DNA of 64,000 nucleotides from an uncultured Aquimarina sp. (GCA_947500505.1 CANMSL010000004.1:124001-188000), one strand, 5' to 3'; positions 18,701-27,654 are shown, counted from the stretch's first letter. A program made the numbers and translations. The notes: generated from the sequence alone by a model not told the origin.

Positions 18701-18960
18701 TTTTTTACAGTCAACTTATAAGTTGCATACTGTATAGGAATTCCTTTATAGTATTGCTGCACATAAACATGTTGTATTGCAGGATTTAATGAAGGAACTA
18801 CATTTGTTACTTTCCACTCCGACATATCGTCAGCTGTCGAAGCTGATTTTTCTTTGGTATTGTTAAAATGGTTTTTGACAATACCATCCATGATGTTTTG
18901 TGCAAACATTGCTTGTCCTATAAAAAGTGTGAATAAGACAAACGAGTACATTTTTTTCAT
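15760..18960 (-). CDS. secreted M36 (fungalysin) metallopeptidase with T9SS C-terminal domain
   Basis: 1066 residues from the ATG complement at 18958-18960, which begins a signal peptide (Met-Lys-Lys-Met-Tyr then a hydrophobic run ending Met-Phe-Ala-Gln). An FTP/PepSY-type propeptide spans about 30-205. The peptidase has the zinc motif His-Glu-Tyr-Gly-His (429-433) and third ligand E456 in Gly-Glu-Gly-Trp-Ser-Asp. A Gly/Pro linker, a beta-sandwich (MAM/P-domain-like) and another beta domain follow. The final ~80 residues are a type A sorting domain (Ala-Pro-Asn-Pro; ending Lys-Arg-Phe-Ile-Ile-Lys). It is exported by Sec, then the type IX system, to act as an extracellular protease. Confidence 0.93.
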   Translation of the reverse strand: MKKMYSFVLFTLFIGQAMFAQNIMDGIVKNHFNNTKEKSASTADDMSEWKVTNVVPSLNPAIQHVYVQQYYKGIPIQYATYKLTVKNKEEVTWEIDQFVKDIKSKITAEKASLSPENAIINVARAHNLQSPQLVRTKSKSDGSLVYDNSGISLEPIEAKQVYLKQDDQLVLTWRVSLYQKDGQHWWNANVDAFSGKILYKEDWVIRCNFGTPDHESHNHGESVLFDKEIATVPTEAEATAALAPDSYNVYAMPVESPSHGNRSIVTDPADPTASPFGWHDTNGSAGAEFTITRGNNVWAQEDRNGNNGTGFSPDGGASLDFNFPIDLSQGPATYDDAAITNLFYWNNIMHDVFYQYGFDEASGNFQENNYGRGGAGGDSVNADAQDGSGSNNANFSTPGDGGNPRMQMFLWTSPNPDRDGDLDNGIIAHEYGHGISIRLVGGPSSNTLGGSEQMGEGWSDWFGLMLTMRAGDLGTDSRGIGTYALNQPTNGDGIRPTPYSIDRSVNNTDYADIGGLARPHGVGYAFATILWDMTWGLIDAEGFDPDFYNGTGGNNIAMALVIEGLKNTANNPGFVSGRDGILQADQDLYGGQYECIIWKAFAERGVGQDANENNNGGSNGQTDQTVSFVNPCDGGGPGPGGDECAGDIASFPYSESFEGNIGDWSQASGDDLDWTVDANGTPSNGTGPAGAVDGNSYIYVEASGSGTGFPNKRAILNSPCLDFSGLTSPTLSFQYHMVGNAVGTFDVEARTDNTVDWTSVFSRSGAQGTDWNTANVDLSAYAGNASVQLRLNTVTGTSWQGDVTIDGLSITNGTVDPGPTCDTINFNDFSITPFSNQDAAGNFSIVNGGAGLSLSNNTWKYIPLNYTVTSNTVIEFDFSSTAQGEIHGVGFENDNTLTSTRYFKVHGTQNYGVTNYDNYSGGTTTYVIPVGTFYTGNMDRLVFINDNDAGSGNNSTYSNVKIYEGSCGSTVVATDFGPTTPILGNEDEESISSFTIAPNPLKSGGLLQISMKDSKNSDNAYSIMNMVGQIVGQGTISGSKTINVGNLEIGMYLLKVQGETKRFIIK

Positions 18961-19463
18961 ATGTATAAATTTTGAATTTGTGTTAACTAAAATTAACAAA
19001 ATCTAAAACATCTATTACACAATTACATTATCACTAAATAAAATTTAACAATTTCACATTTTTACTAATTATTTTTCAATTCAAAAAACACACCTTATTA
19101 ATCAAACTACCAATTGTTAGTTAACCTATATAAACACTAGAGTTAAGAAAAAAAAATTAGTAATTTATTATCAAATTCTGATAATCAAATAAATTACTAT
19201 ACCATTTTACTATTACGGGATACCTGTAGTAAATTTTTTAACTTTTTTTTAAAAAACTATTCCTGAAAAGCTAATTTCATATCATTTGATTAACTAATTA
19301 AAAAAATCATTAAACAACTTATTCTAAGTATGAAATATTTTGGTCTAAAATAAATCTATATTTTTGATTTTGTGAAATTGACTTTTGTGCTTATGTCTTT
19401 ACTGATCAACTTGATTTTTAACCATTTCAACTCACGACGAAAAACGCAATAAATATTAAAAAG
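18961..19463. other. AT-rich divergent intergenic region
   Basis: About 500 bases with long A/T runs and no credible gene. It must hold the promoters of the M36 gene (leftward) and of the 19464 gene (rightward). On the right, TTTTG at 19338-19342 and an exact TATTTTTG (TAnnTTTG) at 19359-19366 form a possible promoter with a rather short spacer. Confidence 0.5.
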
Positions 19464-19946
19464 ATGAAAAGTCCAGTTTTTGAAACTTCAATAAATTCGA
19501 TGCATAGTATTGTTATTCCTTTAGAAATTGCTAATTCTTTTATTTCCAAAAAACACAAAAGAGTCATCGTTTCAATACGATTTAAAGATGCAACGATTCG
19601 GTTTCATGCAGCTTTACAAAAAAGAAAAGATCAGTTCTTTGTAATGTTTAGCAAAAAAAATCAAAAATTGCTTACTATCTATCCGAATGATTATTTTTGG
19701 GTTCAATTACTGGAAGACACCTCTAAATACGGAGTAGAGATGCCCGAAGAGCTAGAAGCTGTTTTACAAAGTGATCCGGAGGCCTCAGCAATTTTCGAAT
19801 CTTTTACTGATGGTATGAAAAGAAGTTTGATTTACTACATATTAGGTTTTAAAAATTCTCAAACCCGTATCGATAAATCCTTAATGATAACAGAAAATTT
19901 AAGATTAGGAATCCGGGACAAAAGACAATTAATTAAGAAGCTATAG
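19464..19946 (+). CDS. DUF1905 / YdeI-like protein
   Basis: 160 residues. Residues 5-90 fit the DUF1905 beta domain (Val-Ile-Pro-Leu-Glu-Ile, later Asn-Asp-Tyr-Phe-Trp-Val). Residues 95-160 fit YdeI/OmdA: Met-Pro-Glu-Glu-Leu-Glu-Ala-Val-Leu, Asp-Pro-Glu-Ala, then a helical segment ending in Arg-Ile-Asp-Lys-Ser. YdeI-type proteins have been linked to protection against peptides and to OmpD in enterics, but a role here is unknown. The gene precedes a small membrane-protein gene by 35 bases. Confidence 0.8.
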   Translation: MKSPVFETSINSMHSIVIPLEIANSFISKKHKRVIVSIRFKDATIRFHAALQKRKDQFFVMFSKKNQKLLTIYPNDYFWVQLLEDTSKYGVEMPEELEAVLQSDPEASAIFESFTDGMKRSLIYYILGFKNSQTRIDKSLMITENLRLGIRDKRQLIKKL

Positions 19947-19981
19947 TTTTCAATAAAAAAACAGCTACTAAATAATCTCTT

Positions 19982-20596
19982 ATGATGAATAATACGAATA
20001 CGAAAAGAATTCATTTTGGTAAAAGCGTACAGGAATATCTGTCCTTAGGATATATTTTCTTATTACTTTTAGGAGTAGTAAGTAATTCTATTTATTATGG
20101 ATTAATTGGGATTAATATCATTAGTTACTCTAATATTTTAGATATTTTATTAAGCCCCGTGATCATTTTTACAAAAGGGATTGCGGTACCCCTAGCAATA
20201 ATAGGATTTACTGTTGCGATCTATCTTTTTATGTATCTATTTCGAAGAAATTCAATAAGAAAAAAAGAAAAGATGATTGCAAAAATGGGAGAAGAGAAAT
20301 ATGATAAATTAGTATTGCAATTAAAAAGTATGAAAACTGTTTTCCCAGCAATTATCCTTTTCAGTTTTTATATCGGATATGCCTTGGGAGGAGGAGCAAA
20401 AGTAAGAAGGAAAATAGACAACAAAACGTATAAAACTGATCATCTGATCACATTTAGTGATGGAGAATCAATTGATGTAAAACTTATTGGTCAAAACAGC
20501 TTATATGTTTTTTATGTTTTAGAAAAATCTTCGGAAATAATAATTTCTCCAATCGAAAGTAATATCAAAAAAATTCAGAAAAAAGACGATCAATAA
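19982..20596 (+). CDS. hypothetical membrane protein
   Basis: 204 residues, unrecognised. Three hydrophobic segments (about 19-40, 66-87, 118-136), a Lys/Arg-rich cytoplasmic stretch at 88-110, and a small beta-rich C-terminal part (140-195). The start Met-Met-Asn-Asn is the only good one. It may be co-transcribed with the DUF1905/YdeI gene. Confidence 0.7.
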   Translation: MMNNTNTKRIHFGKSVQEYLSLGYIFLLLLGVVSNSIYYGLIGINIISYSNILDILLSPVIIFTKGIAVPLAIIGFTVAIYLFMYLFRRNSIRKKEKMIAKMGEEKYDKLVLQLKSMKTVFPAIILFSFYIGYALGGGAKVRRKIDNKTYKTDHLITFSDGESIDVKLIGQNSLYVFYVLEKSSEIIISPIESNIKKIQKKDDQ

Positions 20597-20685
20597 AAGA
20601 GACTTAATGAATGTAATTTTGTGAGCTTTTATCCTTAACGCAACCTTTTCTATATAATTTCATCTTTTAATCAAACAACCAAAAG

Positions 20686-21207
20686 ATGAAAAAAATAAAA
20701 TTCGTTGTATTAAGCGTTTTACTAGTATGCTTTCAAAACTGTTGCCCTTTTCTGGTAGATTGCGAAAACAATGGTGATGACATTGTTGATCCTTTTTTTT
20801 CGAGATATGAACCTGTTTTATTAGATCGTACCAACTTCGAAAATTCTGTCACGCTTAAAGATCCTGTCACCATCAACACTTCAGGAAAAATATACATAAA
20901 AGATGATCTACTTTTTATTAATGAAGTACATAAAGGTTTTCATATCTACGATAATTCAGACCCTGCATCTCCTCTACCATTAAAATTTTTGGAGGTTCCC
21001 GGCTCCACGGATCTCGCTATCCGTGATAATATGATATATATAAATCAGGCAACGGATCTAATTGCCGTAGAATATGATATTAATCAAAGTATTAGATTAA
21101 TGAAAAGAGTAGTAAATGTTTTTCCCGAGCTACGTTCTCCCGATGGGTTTCTACCCTATAACATTCCAGAAAACAATGTGGTTATAGGCTGGAAACTAAC
21201 TAACTAA
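20686..21207 (+). CDS. LVIVD-like lipoprotein, short
   Basis: 173 residues. A signal ends in a Cys-rich stretch (Gln-Asn-Cys-Cys-Pro, C19/C20), then beta repeats such as Ile-Tyr-Ile-Lys-Asp-Asp-Leu-Leu-Phe-Ile-Asn and Phe-His-Ile-Tyr-Asp-Asn-Ser-Asp-Pro, typical of LVIVD/beta-propeller surface proteins. With only about three repeats it is too short for a full propeller. It is followed 10 bases later by a longer relative, so the two may act together or be a divided duplicate. Function unknown. Confidence 0.7.
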   Translation: MKKIKFVVLSVLLVCFQNCCPFLVDCENNGDDIVDPFFSRYEPVLLDRTNFENSVTLKDPVTINTSGKIYIKDDLLFINEVHKGFHIYDNSDPASPLPLKFLEVPGSTDLAIRDNMIYINQATDLIAVEYDINQSIRLMKRVVNVFPELRSPDGFLPYNIPENNVVIGWKLTN

Positions 21208-21217
21208 AACAAAAATT

Positions 21218-21961
21218 ATGAAAAAATATATGTATATGATACTTACTTCCTTTATCGTATTTAGCTGCGACTCTGACACCAATAATGAAGCAAGTACTTC
21301 CGATACTGACGGAACAGGAGGGTCTTTGGCAACATTTACACTAAAAGGAGATTATTTATACACAGTAGATAATACAGATCTTACAGTATTTAATATTACC
21401 GACATTAAAGATCCCGTACTGGTAAACACTATACCCATCGGATTCAATATCGAAACTCTCTTTAGTTATAAAGATTACTTATATATCGGATCGAGAAACG
21501 GAATGTTTATATATGGATTAACAAATCCAGAATTCCCTCAAAAACTATCCGAAGTAGAACATTTTACCGCCTGTGATCCTGTAATTGCTAACGACACACA
21601 TGCATTCATAACACTACACTCTGATACATTTTGTGGTAATAATCTTAATGTCTTACAGATATATGAAGTTACCGACGTTATGGAACCAATTTTAATTAAT
21701 TCCAGAAACCTTACTTTTCCAAGAGGTTTGGCGCTGTATGGCAATTTTTTGATTGTCTGTGATGATGAAATTAAGGTATTTGATATATCCAATCCAGCAG
21801 AATCTAACTTGGTTTCATCCGTCAATCAAAGTGCATTTGATGTAATTATTACTGGCGACCTGCTAATAGCCATTGGAGAAACTGGACTTTATCAATACGA
21901 ACTTGCTCCCGATACTAATTCAGGAGTTAGTATTACAGAATTAAGTACAATTAATATATAA
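21218..21961 (+). CDS. LVIVD repeat lipoprotein
   Basis: 247 residues. Lipoprotein signal ending Val-Phe-Ser-Cys (C17), an Asp/Ser/Thr-rich spacer, then repeated blades of the form Gly-Asp-Tyr-Leu-Tyr-x-Val-Asp followed by Leu-x-Val-Phe-Asn-Ile-x-Asp-x-x-x-Pro. That is the LVIVD repeat of surface-exposed bacterial propellers. It is coupled to the 20686 gene by a 10-base gap. No catalytic motif is visible; a binding or scaffold role is likely. Confidence 0.82.
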   Translation: MKKYMYMILTSFIVFSCDSDTNNEASTSDTDGTGGSLATFTLKGDYLYTVDNTDLTVFNITDIKDPVLVNTIPIGFNIETLFSYKDYLYIGSRNGMFIYGLTNPEFPQKLSEVEHFTACDPVIANDTHAFITLHSDTFCGNNLNVLQIYEVTDVMEPILINSRNLTFPRGLALYGNFLIVCDDEIKVFDISNPAESNLVSSVNQSAFDVIITGDLLIAIGETGLYQYELAPDTNSGVSITELSTINI

Positions 21962-22047
21962 CAAAATCTAAAAACCTCTTAAATCCTTTGTCGTGAGCTA
22001 AAACTGCCCTATATTAGTTTAAACAAAACGTAACAAATCATTAAATT

Positions 22048-22650
22048 ATGAAAACTCTAAACCTATTGGTAATTGCTTTTCTGTCTATCATTATTAGTAG
22101 TTGTAAAGGTGATAAGAAAGAAGGAAAAGAATATGAGAACAAGGTAAACGAAAAAATTACAGAGGAAATCACAGAAGAAAAGGAAGATACCAGCAAGGCA
22201 AAAACTCTGGCAATTTCTCTGACACCAAAAAGTGAAAGTGAGGTATCCGGTAATGTTACCTTTACTGAAGATGGTGGAATGGTAACTATGGTAGCTTATG
22301 TAAATGGATTATCTGAAGGAGAACATGCAATACACATTCATGAAAAAGCGGATTGCTCCTCTGCAGATGGTAAATCTACAGGAGGACATTGGAACCCAAC
22401 TATGGAACCACACGGAAAATGGGGAGCCTCAGAAGGGTATCATAAAGGTGATATTGGTAATTTTAATGCCGCTTCAGACGGAAAAGGATCTATTACCTTT
22501 GCTACTAATGAATGGTGCATCGGATGTGGTGATAAGAAAAAAGATATTGTAGGTAAAGCTATTATAGTACATCAAGGAATTGACGATTATACTTCTCAAC
22601 CGTCTGGCGCAGCAGGAAGCAGAGTAAGCTGCGGAGGAATTATACAATAA
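22048..22650 (+). CDS. sodC: Cu/Zn superoxide dismutase, lipoprotein
   Basis: 200 residues. Lipoprotein signal to C19 (Ile-Ser-Ser-Cys), a Lys/Glu-rich spacer, then the SOD fold. All metal ligands are visible: Cu H96, H98, bridging H114, H175; Zn H122, H132, D135. The disulfide cysteines C103 and C195 are present. It converts superoxide to peroxide and oxygen in the periplasm or at the outer membrane. A strong terminator follows, so it is probably a single-gene unit just upstream of an ECF sigma pair. Confidence 0.94.
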   Translation: MKTLNLLVIAFLSIIISSCKGDKKEGKEYENKVNEKITEEITEEKEDTSKAKTLAISLTPKSESEVSGNVTFTEDGGMVTMVAYVNGLSEGEHAIHIHEKADCSSADGKSTGGHWNPTMEPHGKWGASEGYHKGDIGNFNAASDGKGSITFATNEWCIGCGDKKKDIVGKAIIVHQGIDDYTSQPSGAAGSRVSCGGIIQ

Positions 22651-22674
22651 AAAGATTACAATCAAAACAACATT

Positions 22675-22708
22675 AAAAGAGTATATTCATTCTGTGATAT
22701 ACTCTTTT
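22675..22708 (+). terminator. terminator of sodC
   Basis: AAAAGAGTATAT (22675-22686) pairs perfectly with ATATACTCTTTT (22697-22708) across 10 bases, 24 bases after the stop. Confidence 0.85.
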
Positions 22709-22758
22709 ATTATTTCTGAAAGGAAAATAGTACATTAGTGGAATAAGAACCAAATTAT

Positions 22759-23289
22759 ATGCAGCCAACAGAACTAATCTCTCAATTACAACAGAAAAAC
22801 GAAAAAGCTTTTCAGCGTATCTATGAAATGTATTCGGAGAATATGTATGGAGTAATTTATACTATTCTAAGAGATGAAGTCTTATCTGAAGAAGTGCTGC
22901 AAGATGTATTTGTAAAAATTTGGAATAAGGCAGATTCTTATTCAGAAAAAAAAGGACGTTTTTTTACCTGGATGCTCAATATTTCCCGCAATGCAGCTAT
23001 AGATAAAACCAGATCTGTAGCCTTTAAAAATTCAAAACAAAACCAAACCGCCGATTATTTCGTAGATATATTAGAAGAGAAAAGTAATTTCTCCAGTAAG
23101 ATCGACGCTATCGGTATTAAAAAGTATATAAATGTACTGGAACCAATCTGTAAAAAAGTGATTGATTTATTGTTTTTTAAAGGGTTCACACAAAAAGAGG
23201 CTTCAGAAGAATTAAACATTCCTTTGGGAACCATTAAAACTCGGAATAGAATTTGTATTAATAAATTAAGAGAGGTTTTAGCAGTATAG
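22759..23289 (+). CDS. ECF RNA polymerase sigma factor
   Basis: 176 residues. Sigma-2 region at about 15-85 (Glu-Val-Leu-Gln-Asp-Val-Phe-Val-Lys-Ile-Trp, then Phe-Phe-Thr-Trp-Met-Leu-Asn-Ile). Sigma-4 helix-turn-helix at about 120-172 (Phe-Thr-Gln-Lys-Glu-Ala-Ser-Glu-Glu-Leu then Gly-Thr-Ile-Lys-Thr-Arg). It is followed 2 bases later by an anti-sigma gene, the usual arrangement for a membrane-tethered stress sigma. Confidence 0.93.
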   Translation: MQPTELISQLQQKNEKAFQRIYEMYSENMYGVIYTILRDEVLSEEVLQDVFVKIWNKADSYSEKKGRFFTWMLNISRNAAIDKTRSVAFKNSKQNQTADYFVDILEEKSNFSSKIDAIGIKKYINVLEPICKKVIDLLFFKGFTQKEASEELNIPLGTIKTRNRICINKLREVLAV

Positions 23290-23291
23290 TT

Positions 23292-24092
23292 ATGGATATA
23301 AAGCAGTACATATCATCAGGAATATTAGAACTCTATGTATACGGTGCATTATCTGAAAAAGAAAATGCGGAAGTATACAAAGCATTAAAAGAATATCCTG
23401 AAATAAAGGAAGAAATAAATGATATAGAGAACTCTTTGATGCAATTATCTGCGGCCACTGCTCCCTACAATCCAGAAGCTGTTTTTAATAGTATTAAAGA
23501 AAAATTAAACTTCACTGATACTGATGTAGCTGTAATTCCGATTACGCGTAAACGCAACAATTGGCATTCATATATTGGCTGGGCAGCGTCTGTAGCATTA
23601 TTAATTGGTTTGTTTGTGCAGTTTAATAAGAACAAAGAACTTCGTCAGCAGATAGTACAATCACAAATTGAACAAAATTTACTCGAAGGAAAAATTAATG
23701 TAGCTGAAGAGGATTTATCCAAAGCCAAAACACTATTAAGTGTACTTCGGGATAAAGATATACTTAAAATTCCTTTACAAGCACAGAAAGTAGATCCTTC
23801 AGCCTACGCCTCTGTTTACTGGGACAAAGAAAAGAAAACTGCCTATATAGATGTAGCTGGATTACCTACGCCACCTCCCGGTAAGGTGTATCAGGTATGG
23901 TCCTTAAAATTAGATCCGTTGACTCCTACCAGCTTAGGAACACTTGATGAATTTGGAGAAGATGAAACTAAAATTTTCTCTCTTACTAATGCCAACGAAT
24001 CTGAGGCTTTTGGTATTACCTTAGAACCAGAAGGAGGAAGTGAATCTCCAACTCTAGAACAATTATACACTCTTGGTGTTGTAGAATCATAA
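23292..24092 (+). CDS. RskA-type anti-sigma factor
   Basis: 266 residues. A cytoplasmic N-terminal domain (about 1-90) with the start Ser-Gly-Ile-Leu-Glu-Leu-Tyr-Val-Tyr-Gly-Ala-Leu, one membrane helix (about 95-112), a coiled segment, and a periplasmic RskA domain ending in Gly-x-Val-Tyr-Gln-Val-Trp-Ser-Leu. No zinc-finger cysteines are seen, so it belongs to the ZAS-less group. It should hold the sigma factor inactive until a periplasmic signal triggers its cleavage. Confidence 0.9.
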   Translation: MDIKQYISSGILELYVYGALSEKENAEVYKALKEYPEIKEEINDIENSLMQLSAATAPYNPEAVFNSIKEKLNFTDTDVAVIPITRKRNNWHSYIGWAASVALLIGLFVQFNKNKELRQQIVQSQIEQNLLEGKINVAEEDLSKAKTLLSVLRDKDILKIPLQAQKVDPSAYASVYWDKEKKTAYIDVAGLPTPPPGKVYQVWSLKLDPLTPTSLGTLDEFGEDETKIFSLTNANESEAFGITLEPEGGSESPTLEQLYTLGVVES

Positions 24093-24115
24093 TGTAAGTA
24101 TAAAAAGCCGGATCT

Positions 24116-24262
24116 TTAACTCCTTATCTTAATATGCAGATCTCTTTTATGTTGGTCAACAGAAAAGAAGATTAACTCGGGGTCTTCTTTTAGCTTTTGT
24201 CGAATTAACCGTGTCCGCTTCCATCGGTCTTTGATTTTAACAACCAATCGCCAAAAATGTAG
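24116..24262 (-). pseudogene. gene fragment, unrecognised
   Basis: On the minus strand a 48-codon open frame ends at 24116. It has a strongly protein-like composition: basic Arg-Trp-Lys-Arg-Thr-Arg, then Lys-Glu-Asp-Pro-Glu-Leu-Ile-Phe-Phe-Ser-Val-Asp. A stop directly precedes it and there is no start, so it looks like the surviving end of a decayed gene. The rest of the 24093-24575 gap shows nothing. Confidence 0.25.
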
Positions 24263-24575
24263 TCAAAAATTCTATTCTAATTTTAGCAACGCCTCTAGTT
24301 TGTTAATACCCGAAACTTTTCAGCTACCCAAACTTTTGATTAATTTCCTATCGTTCCCTTAATTACTTCTACAATTTTCTTCTGATTTTGGCATGTATGT
24401 TTAGAATTATTTCGAAGACTTGCAGTAAAATCTAGAATACATATATTAATTACTTTAGTTAAAAATCTTGCCATTCCTTTCTTGCGTAATAATTTTTCAT
24501 TGAAATACCATACAACGATTTATTTATGATGTGTATCTGTTAGGTATGTACTTTAAACTTGGTTGTGAATACTTC

Positions 24576-25037
24576 TTATGTGGTTTTTATTGTGAATGAA
24601 GCGGTTAGTCCAACGCTAAAATTACGAGGTAATCGGTGAACTCCAAAAATTGAACGTGAGTGTTTTCCTCTTTCCTCGAGTACTTTTTCGAATAAATCCG
24701 ACGCTCCGTTAACCACTTTGGGCGATTCGTCCCAATTTTCGTCAGATTGGAAACACGCATCTATATGATTCAATCCAATTATTTTATCAAATCCAACTTT
24801 CTTATCTATTTGTGCAAGTACGTTTAAGGCACATAGTTCCATGGCTTGGCAGCCTTGTTCAGTTGAGACTTCATTTCCCAATCTGCCTCGATATAAACAT
24901 TCTTCGTTGAGGATTGGAAATTGAATTGCTACATAAGCTATATTTTCTCGAATATTTACAGATACATAATTTCCACCGGGAGTAGAAACAGTTGGTAGCT
25001 CTAATCCTAATCTGGCAAGATTTTCTTTAGGGTTCAT
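24576..25037 (-). CDS. RidA family protein (YjgF/YER057c/UK114)
   Basis: 153 residues. The start Met-Asn-Pro-Lys-Glu-Asn-Leu-Ala-Arg-Leu-Gly-Leu-Glu-Leu-Pro and the later Arg-Gly-Arg-Leu-Gly, Cys-Ala-Leu-Asn-Val-Leu-Ala-Gln, Lys-Val-Val-Asn-Gly-Ala-Ser-Asp-Leu and Gly-Lys-His-Ser-Arg-Ser-Ile-Phe-Gly-Val belong to the longer RidA subgroup. In archetypal RidA proteins an arginine near the end (here within His-Ser-Arg-Ser) binds the imine substrate. RidA clears reactive enamines and imines; this subgroup's substrate is not fixed. It is a single gene with no operon partner. Confidence 0.88.
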   Translation of the reverse strand: MNPKENLARLGLELPTVSTPGGNYVSVNIRENIAYVAIQFPILNEECLYRGRLGNEVSTEQGCQAMELCALNVLAQIDKKVGFDKIIGLNHIDACFQSDENWDESPKVVNGASDLFEKVLEERGKHSRSIFGVHRLPRNFSVGLTASFTIKTT

Positions 25038-25079
25038 ATTTGATTTTCCTTTAGCTTTTGATGTTATTAATGTTCTCCG

Positions 25080-25182
25080 CTTTCATTGAGAACAGCTTTT
25101 TTAGATTAAAATTCTATTCTCGATATGTACCTAGCACTTCTGCAGACAGGCACTCCTTCTTTTAGTCGAAGCACTCGAACTG
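25080..25182. repeat. dispersed repeat, family B (copy 2)
   Basis: Contains GAGAACAGCTTTTTTA, TTCTATTCTCGATATGTA and the terminal TCGAAGCACTCGAACTGA shared with 41153-41313 and, reversed, 45332-45703. The rest of the 25038-25397 gap is AT-rich and without a gene. Confidence 0.55.
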
Positions 25183-25397
25183 AAAAATATTATCCCAACA
25201 ATATCTAAATGCAAAACGGATTGTTACCTTATCTTCATTTCATAAATCTACAACTAGTTTTGAAAATATTATTAAATCATATATAAACAAAGAAAAACCT
25301 GTTTGCTACCACACAAACAAGCTCTTCTTAACAACATAAACAAAACTAATTAACGTTACTATTTATTGTAGTACCCTATGATACTCCACATTTAATT

Positions 25398-27629
25398 CTA
25401 AAACCTGTATGTTATTCCGGCCTTTGCAAAAAATGGAGTGCCTGGTGTAAAATGAATTTCTTCTTCTGATTGGGTTTCACCTGCCAATCTTGATTCTGTT
25501 GCAAATTGTGTTTCATTCCACTCTGTATCAAACAAGTTTTCAACACTTACCAAAAAATCAAATTGCTTCCATTGATAACTAAGTGATATATCTATAATGG
25601 TATACCCTTCTGCTACAATACTGTTATTTTCTGTTGCTGCTCGATCTCCTAAATACCGATATCGTATCCCTCCTGAAAAATTATTAAAATTATCTATACT
25701 TATTCCTCCGGCAGCAGTAACCTTTGGTGCTAAAGGAATGTAATCTTCACCATCCGCTGCTTCAATGCTTCTGGCATACGTATAGGTTACATCAGAGTCT
25801 AAAAATAACCAGTCATTTACCTGATATCTACCGCTAAAATCAATTCCCACTCTTCTTGTTTTTCCACTGGGCTCCACTACTCCTTCATCGCCAACATAAA
25901 CAAACTCTTGTTCCAGTCCTAAGTACCACAAGGTTGTGTTTAAGAATGCTTTCGAGAATGGTTTCCAATTAGCACCTACATCTACTCCGTAAGATTTAGG
26001 TAATATCTCCTCTCCATTTTGTGCAACAACTACACGTGTATCATTACCGTGAAATCCAATTCCCGATTTTGCAAAAAGATGCAAATTATCTGTTGGGTCA
26101 TATGCGATTCTTAATTTGGGTGAAATAATCGCTTTGGTTTCAGACTGTATTTCGAATGTGGTTAACAAAGCATCTTCATAGATGTACTTAAAATAATCCA
26201 AACGTACCGCTGGTGTTATTTGTAGTTTTCCAAACTCAACTGTAGTATCTACAAAAGCATAAGCGTTTGTTTCATTTACAGTTCCTAAGCTAACATTCTC
26301 TAAGGTTTCGTTTCGATTTACTGTTCTGGACAACTCATTATCCTTTACTGCATCATTTCTAAGACCTATTCCTCCGTTAAACTCTAGTTCGATCTGATCC
26401 CAGTATTTTCTTGAACTGAATACACTATTAAATCCTACTAAATTTCTGTGTTCTTTTTGTCTAATCTGATCTCCATTAGTTGGATCATTCAAGAAAAATG
26501 TAAAATTAGAATACAGTTCGAAATCATAATACGTATAAAATACATTAGTCCTAAAAGTCGTGTTATCCGCAATAAACTTATTATATGTTATATTAAAATT
26601 AGTTCTGGAGGTATTTCCACCTTCAGTATCATCTATGGCTCCGAAACGTGAAATAAGTCCTTGAGTAACTGCTCTGTTTGGTATTTGTCCGGAGGCATCC
26701 CATCTACTTGTAAAATGCGAAGCGGCAAGAGACAGTTTATTATTGTCTTGTAACTGGATCGTATAGTTCCCTGTTATATTGGTTCTGTTAAAATTCTGAG
26801 GAGACTCAAACGGTCCGTCACTTTCTAGGTATTCTATGGCTAGAGTACCATTTGCTTTACTAGAACTCTCTAAAAAATTGAACAAACCTACTGTTCTAAC
26901 CGTATTAAAATCACCGGCTTCTACCTTAATTTCATTATTGGTGAAACGTTCTTTTGTTTTGAATGCCACATATCCGGCGGTATTAAAATTCCCTTGATCT
27001 GCTGTATACGCACCTTTACCAAATCGTATTTTTTCAATGGTTTCCGGGATAATAAAATGTAAATCTGCATATCCTTGTCCGTGAGCGTGAGACACCATAT
27101 TAACAGGCATCCCATCTACAGAGATTGAGACATCGGTACCGTGATCCACGTCAAAACCTCTCAGGAAAATCTGTTCAGCTTTACCTCCTCCAGCATGTTG
27201 ACCAATAAACAAACCCGGAACTTTTTGTAGCAATTCCTGCGAAGAATTTACCGGATTCACTTTCATATCCAATTTATTTATTATTTGTAGGGGGTTAACT
27301 TCTTGTTTTAACACCAATTCATCTAACTGAAAAATTTTATTCTCTAATGAAATCTTGATACCATTCTCAAAATCTTCTTTTTTTGTTATTAACGTTTTAG
27401 TTTCAAAACCTAATAAACGTATGGTCAGTGTATCACCAACGCTAATATTACGAAGTACAAAATTTCCATTTCCCATTGTATGCGTATGGCTTTCTGCTTG
27501 ATCATTATATACATACGCTTCAGAAAGCGGGGTATCGAATACATCGACAACTTGACCTTTTAACATTTGATTTTGGGCATTAGCATTCACACCGAATATC
27601 AGTGATAGTAGTATAAGAATGTTTTTCAT
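25398..27629 (-). CDS. TonB-dependent receptor with His-rich plug
   Basis: 743 residues. Signal peptide (about 1-18), CarboxypepD_reg-like beta domain (about 22-95), plug domain (about 110-225) with Phe-Leu-Arg-Gly-Phe-Asp-Val-Asp-His-Gly and Val-Ser-His-Ala-His-Gly-Gln-Gly-Tyr-Ala-Asp, then a 22-strand barrel ending in Tyr-Arg-Phe. The His-containing plug loop is unusual and could bind a metal, but that is inference. It lies 25 bases after a TPR lipoprotein gene and is grouped with two DUF4331 genes on the same strand, a set likely to work on one substrate. Confidence 0.92.
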   Translation of the reverse strand: MKNILILLSLIFGVNANAQNQMLKGQVVDVFDTPLSEAYVYNDQAESHTHTMGNGNFVLRNISVGDTLTIRLLGFETKTLITKKEDFENGIKISLENKIFQLDELVLKQEVNPLQIINKLDMKVNPVNSSQELLQKVPGLFIGQHAGGGKAEQIFLRGFDVDHGTDVSISVDGMPVNMVSHAHGQGYADLHFIIPETIEKIRFGKGAYTADQGNFNTAGYVAFKTKERFTNNEIKVEAGDFNTVRTVGLFNFLESSSKANGTLAIEYLESDGPFESPQNFNRTNITGNYTIQLQDNNKLSLAASHFTSRWDASGQIPNRAVTQGLISRFGAIDDTEGGNTSRTNFNITYNKFIADNTTFRTNVFYTYYDFELYSNFTFFLNDPTNGDQIRQKEHRNLVGFNSVFSSRKYWDQIELEFNGGIGLRNDAVKDNELSRTVNRNETLENVSLGTVNETNAYAFVDTTVEFGKLQITPAVRLDYFKYIYEDALLTTFEIQSETKAIISPKLRIAYDPTDNLHLFAKSGIGFHGNDTRVVVAQNGEEILPKSYGVDVGANWKPFSKAFLNTTLWYLGLEQEFVYVGDEGVVEPSGKTRRVGIDFSGRYQVNDWLFLDSDVTYTYARSIEAADGEDYIPLAPKVTAAGGISIDNFNNFSGGIRYRYLGDRAATENNSIVAEGYTIIDISLSYQWKQFDFLVSVENLFDTEWNETQFATESRLAGETQSEEEIHFTPGTPFFAKAGITYRF

Positions 27630-27654
27630 GGGTTTGTTTATAGATTGGGGATGT

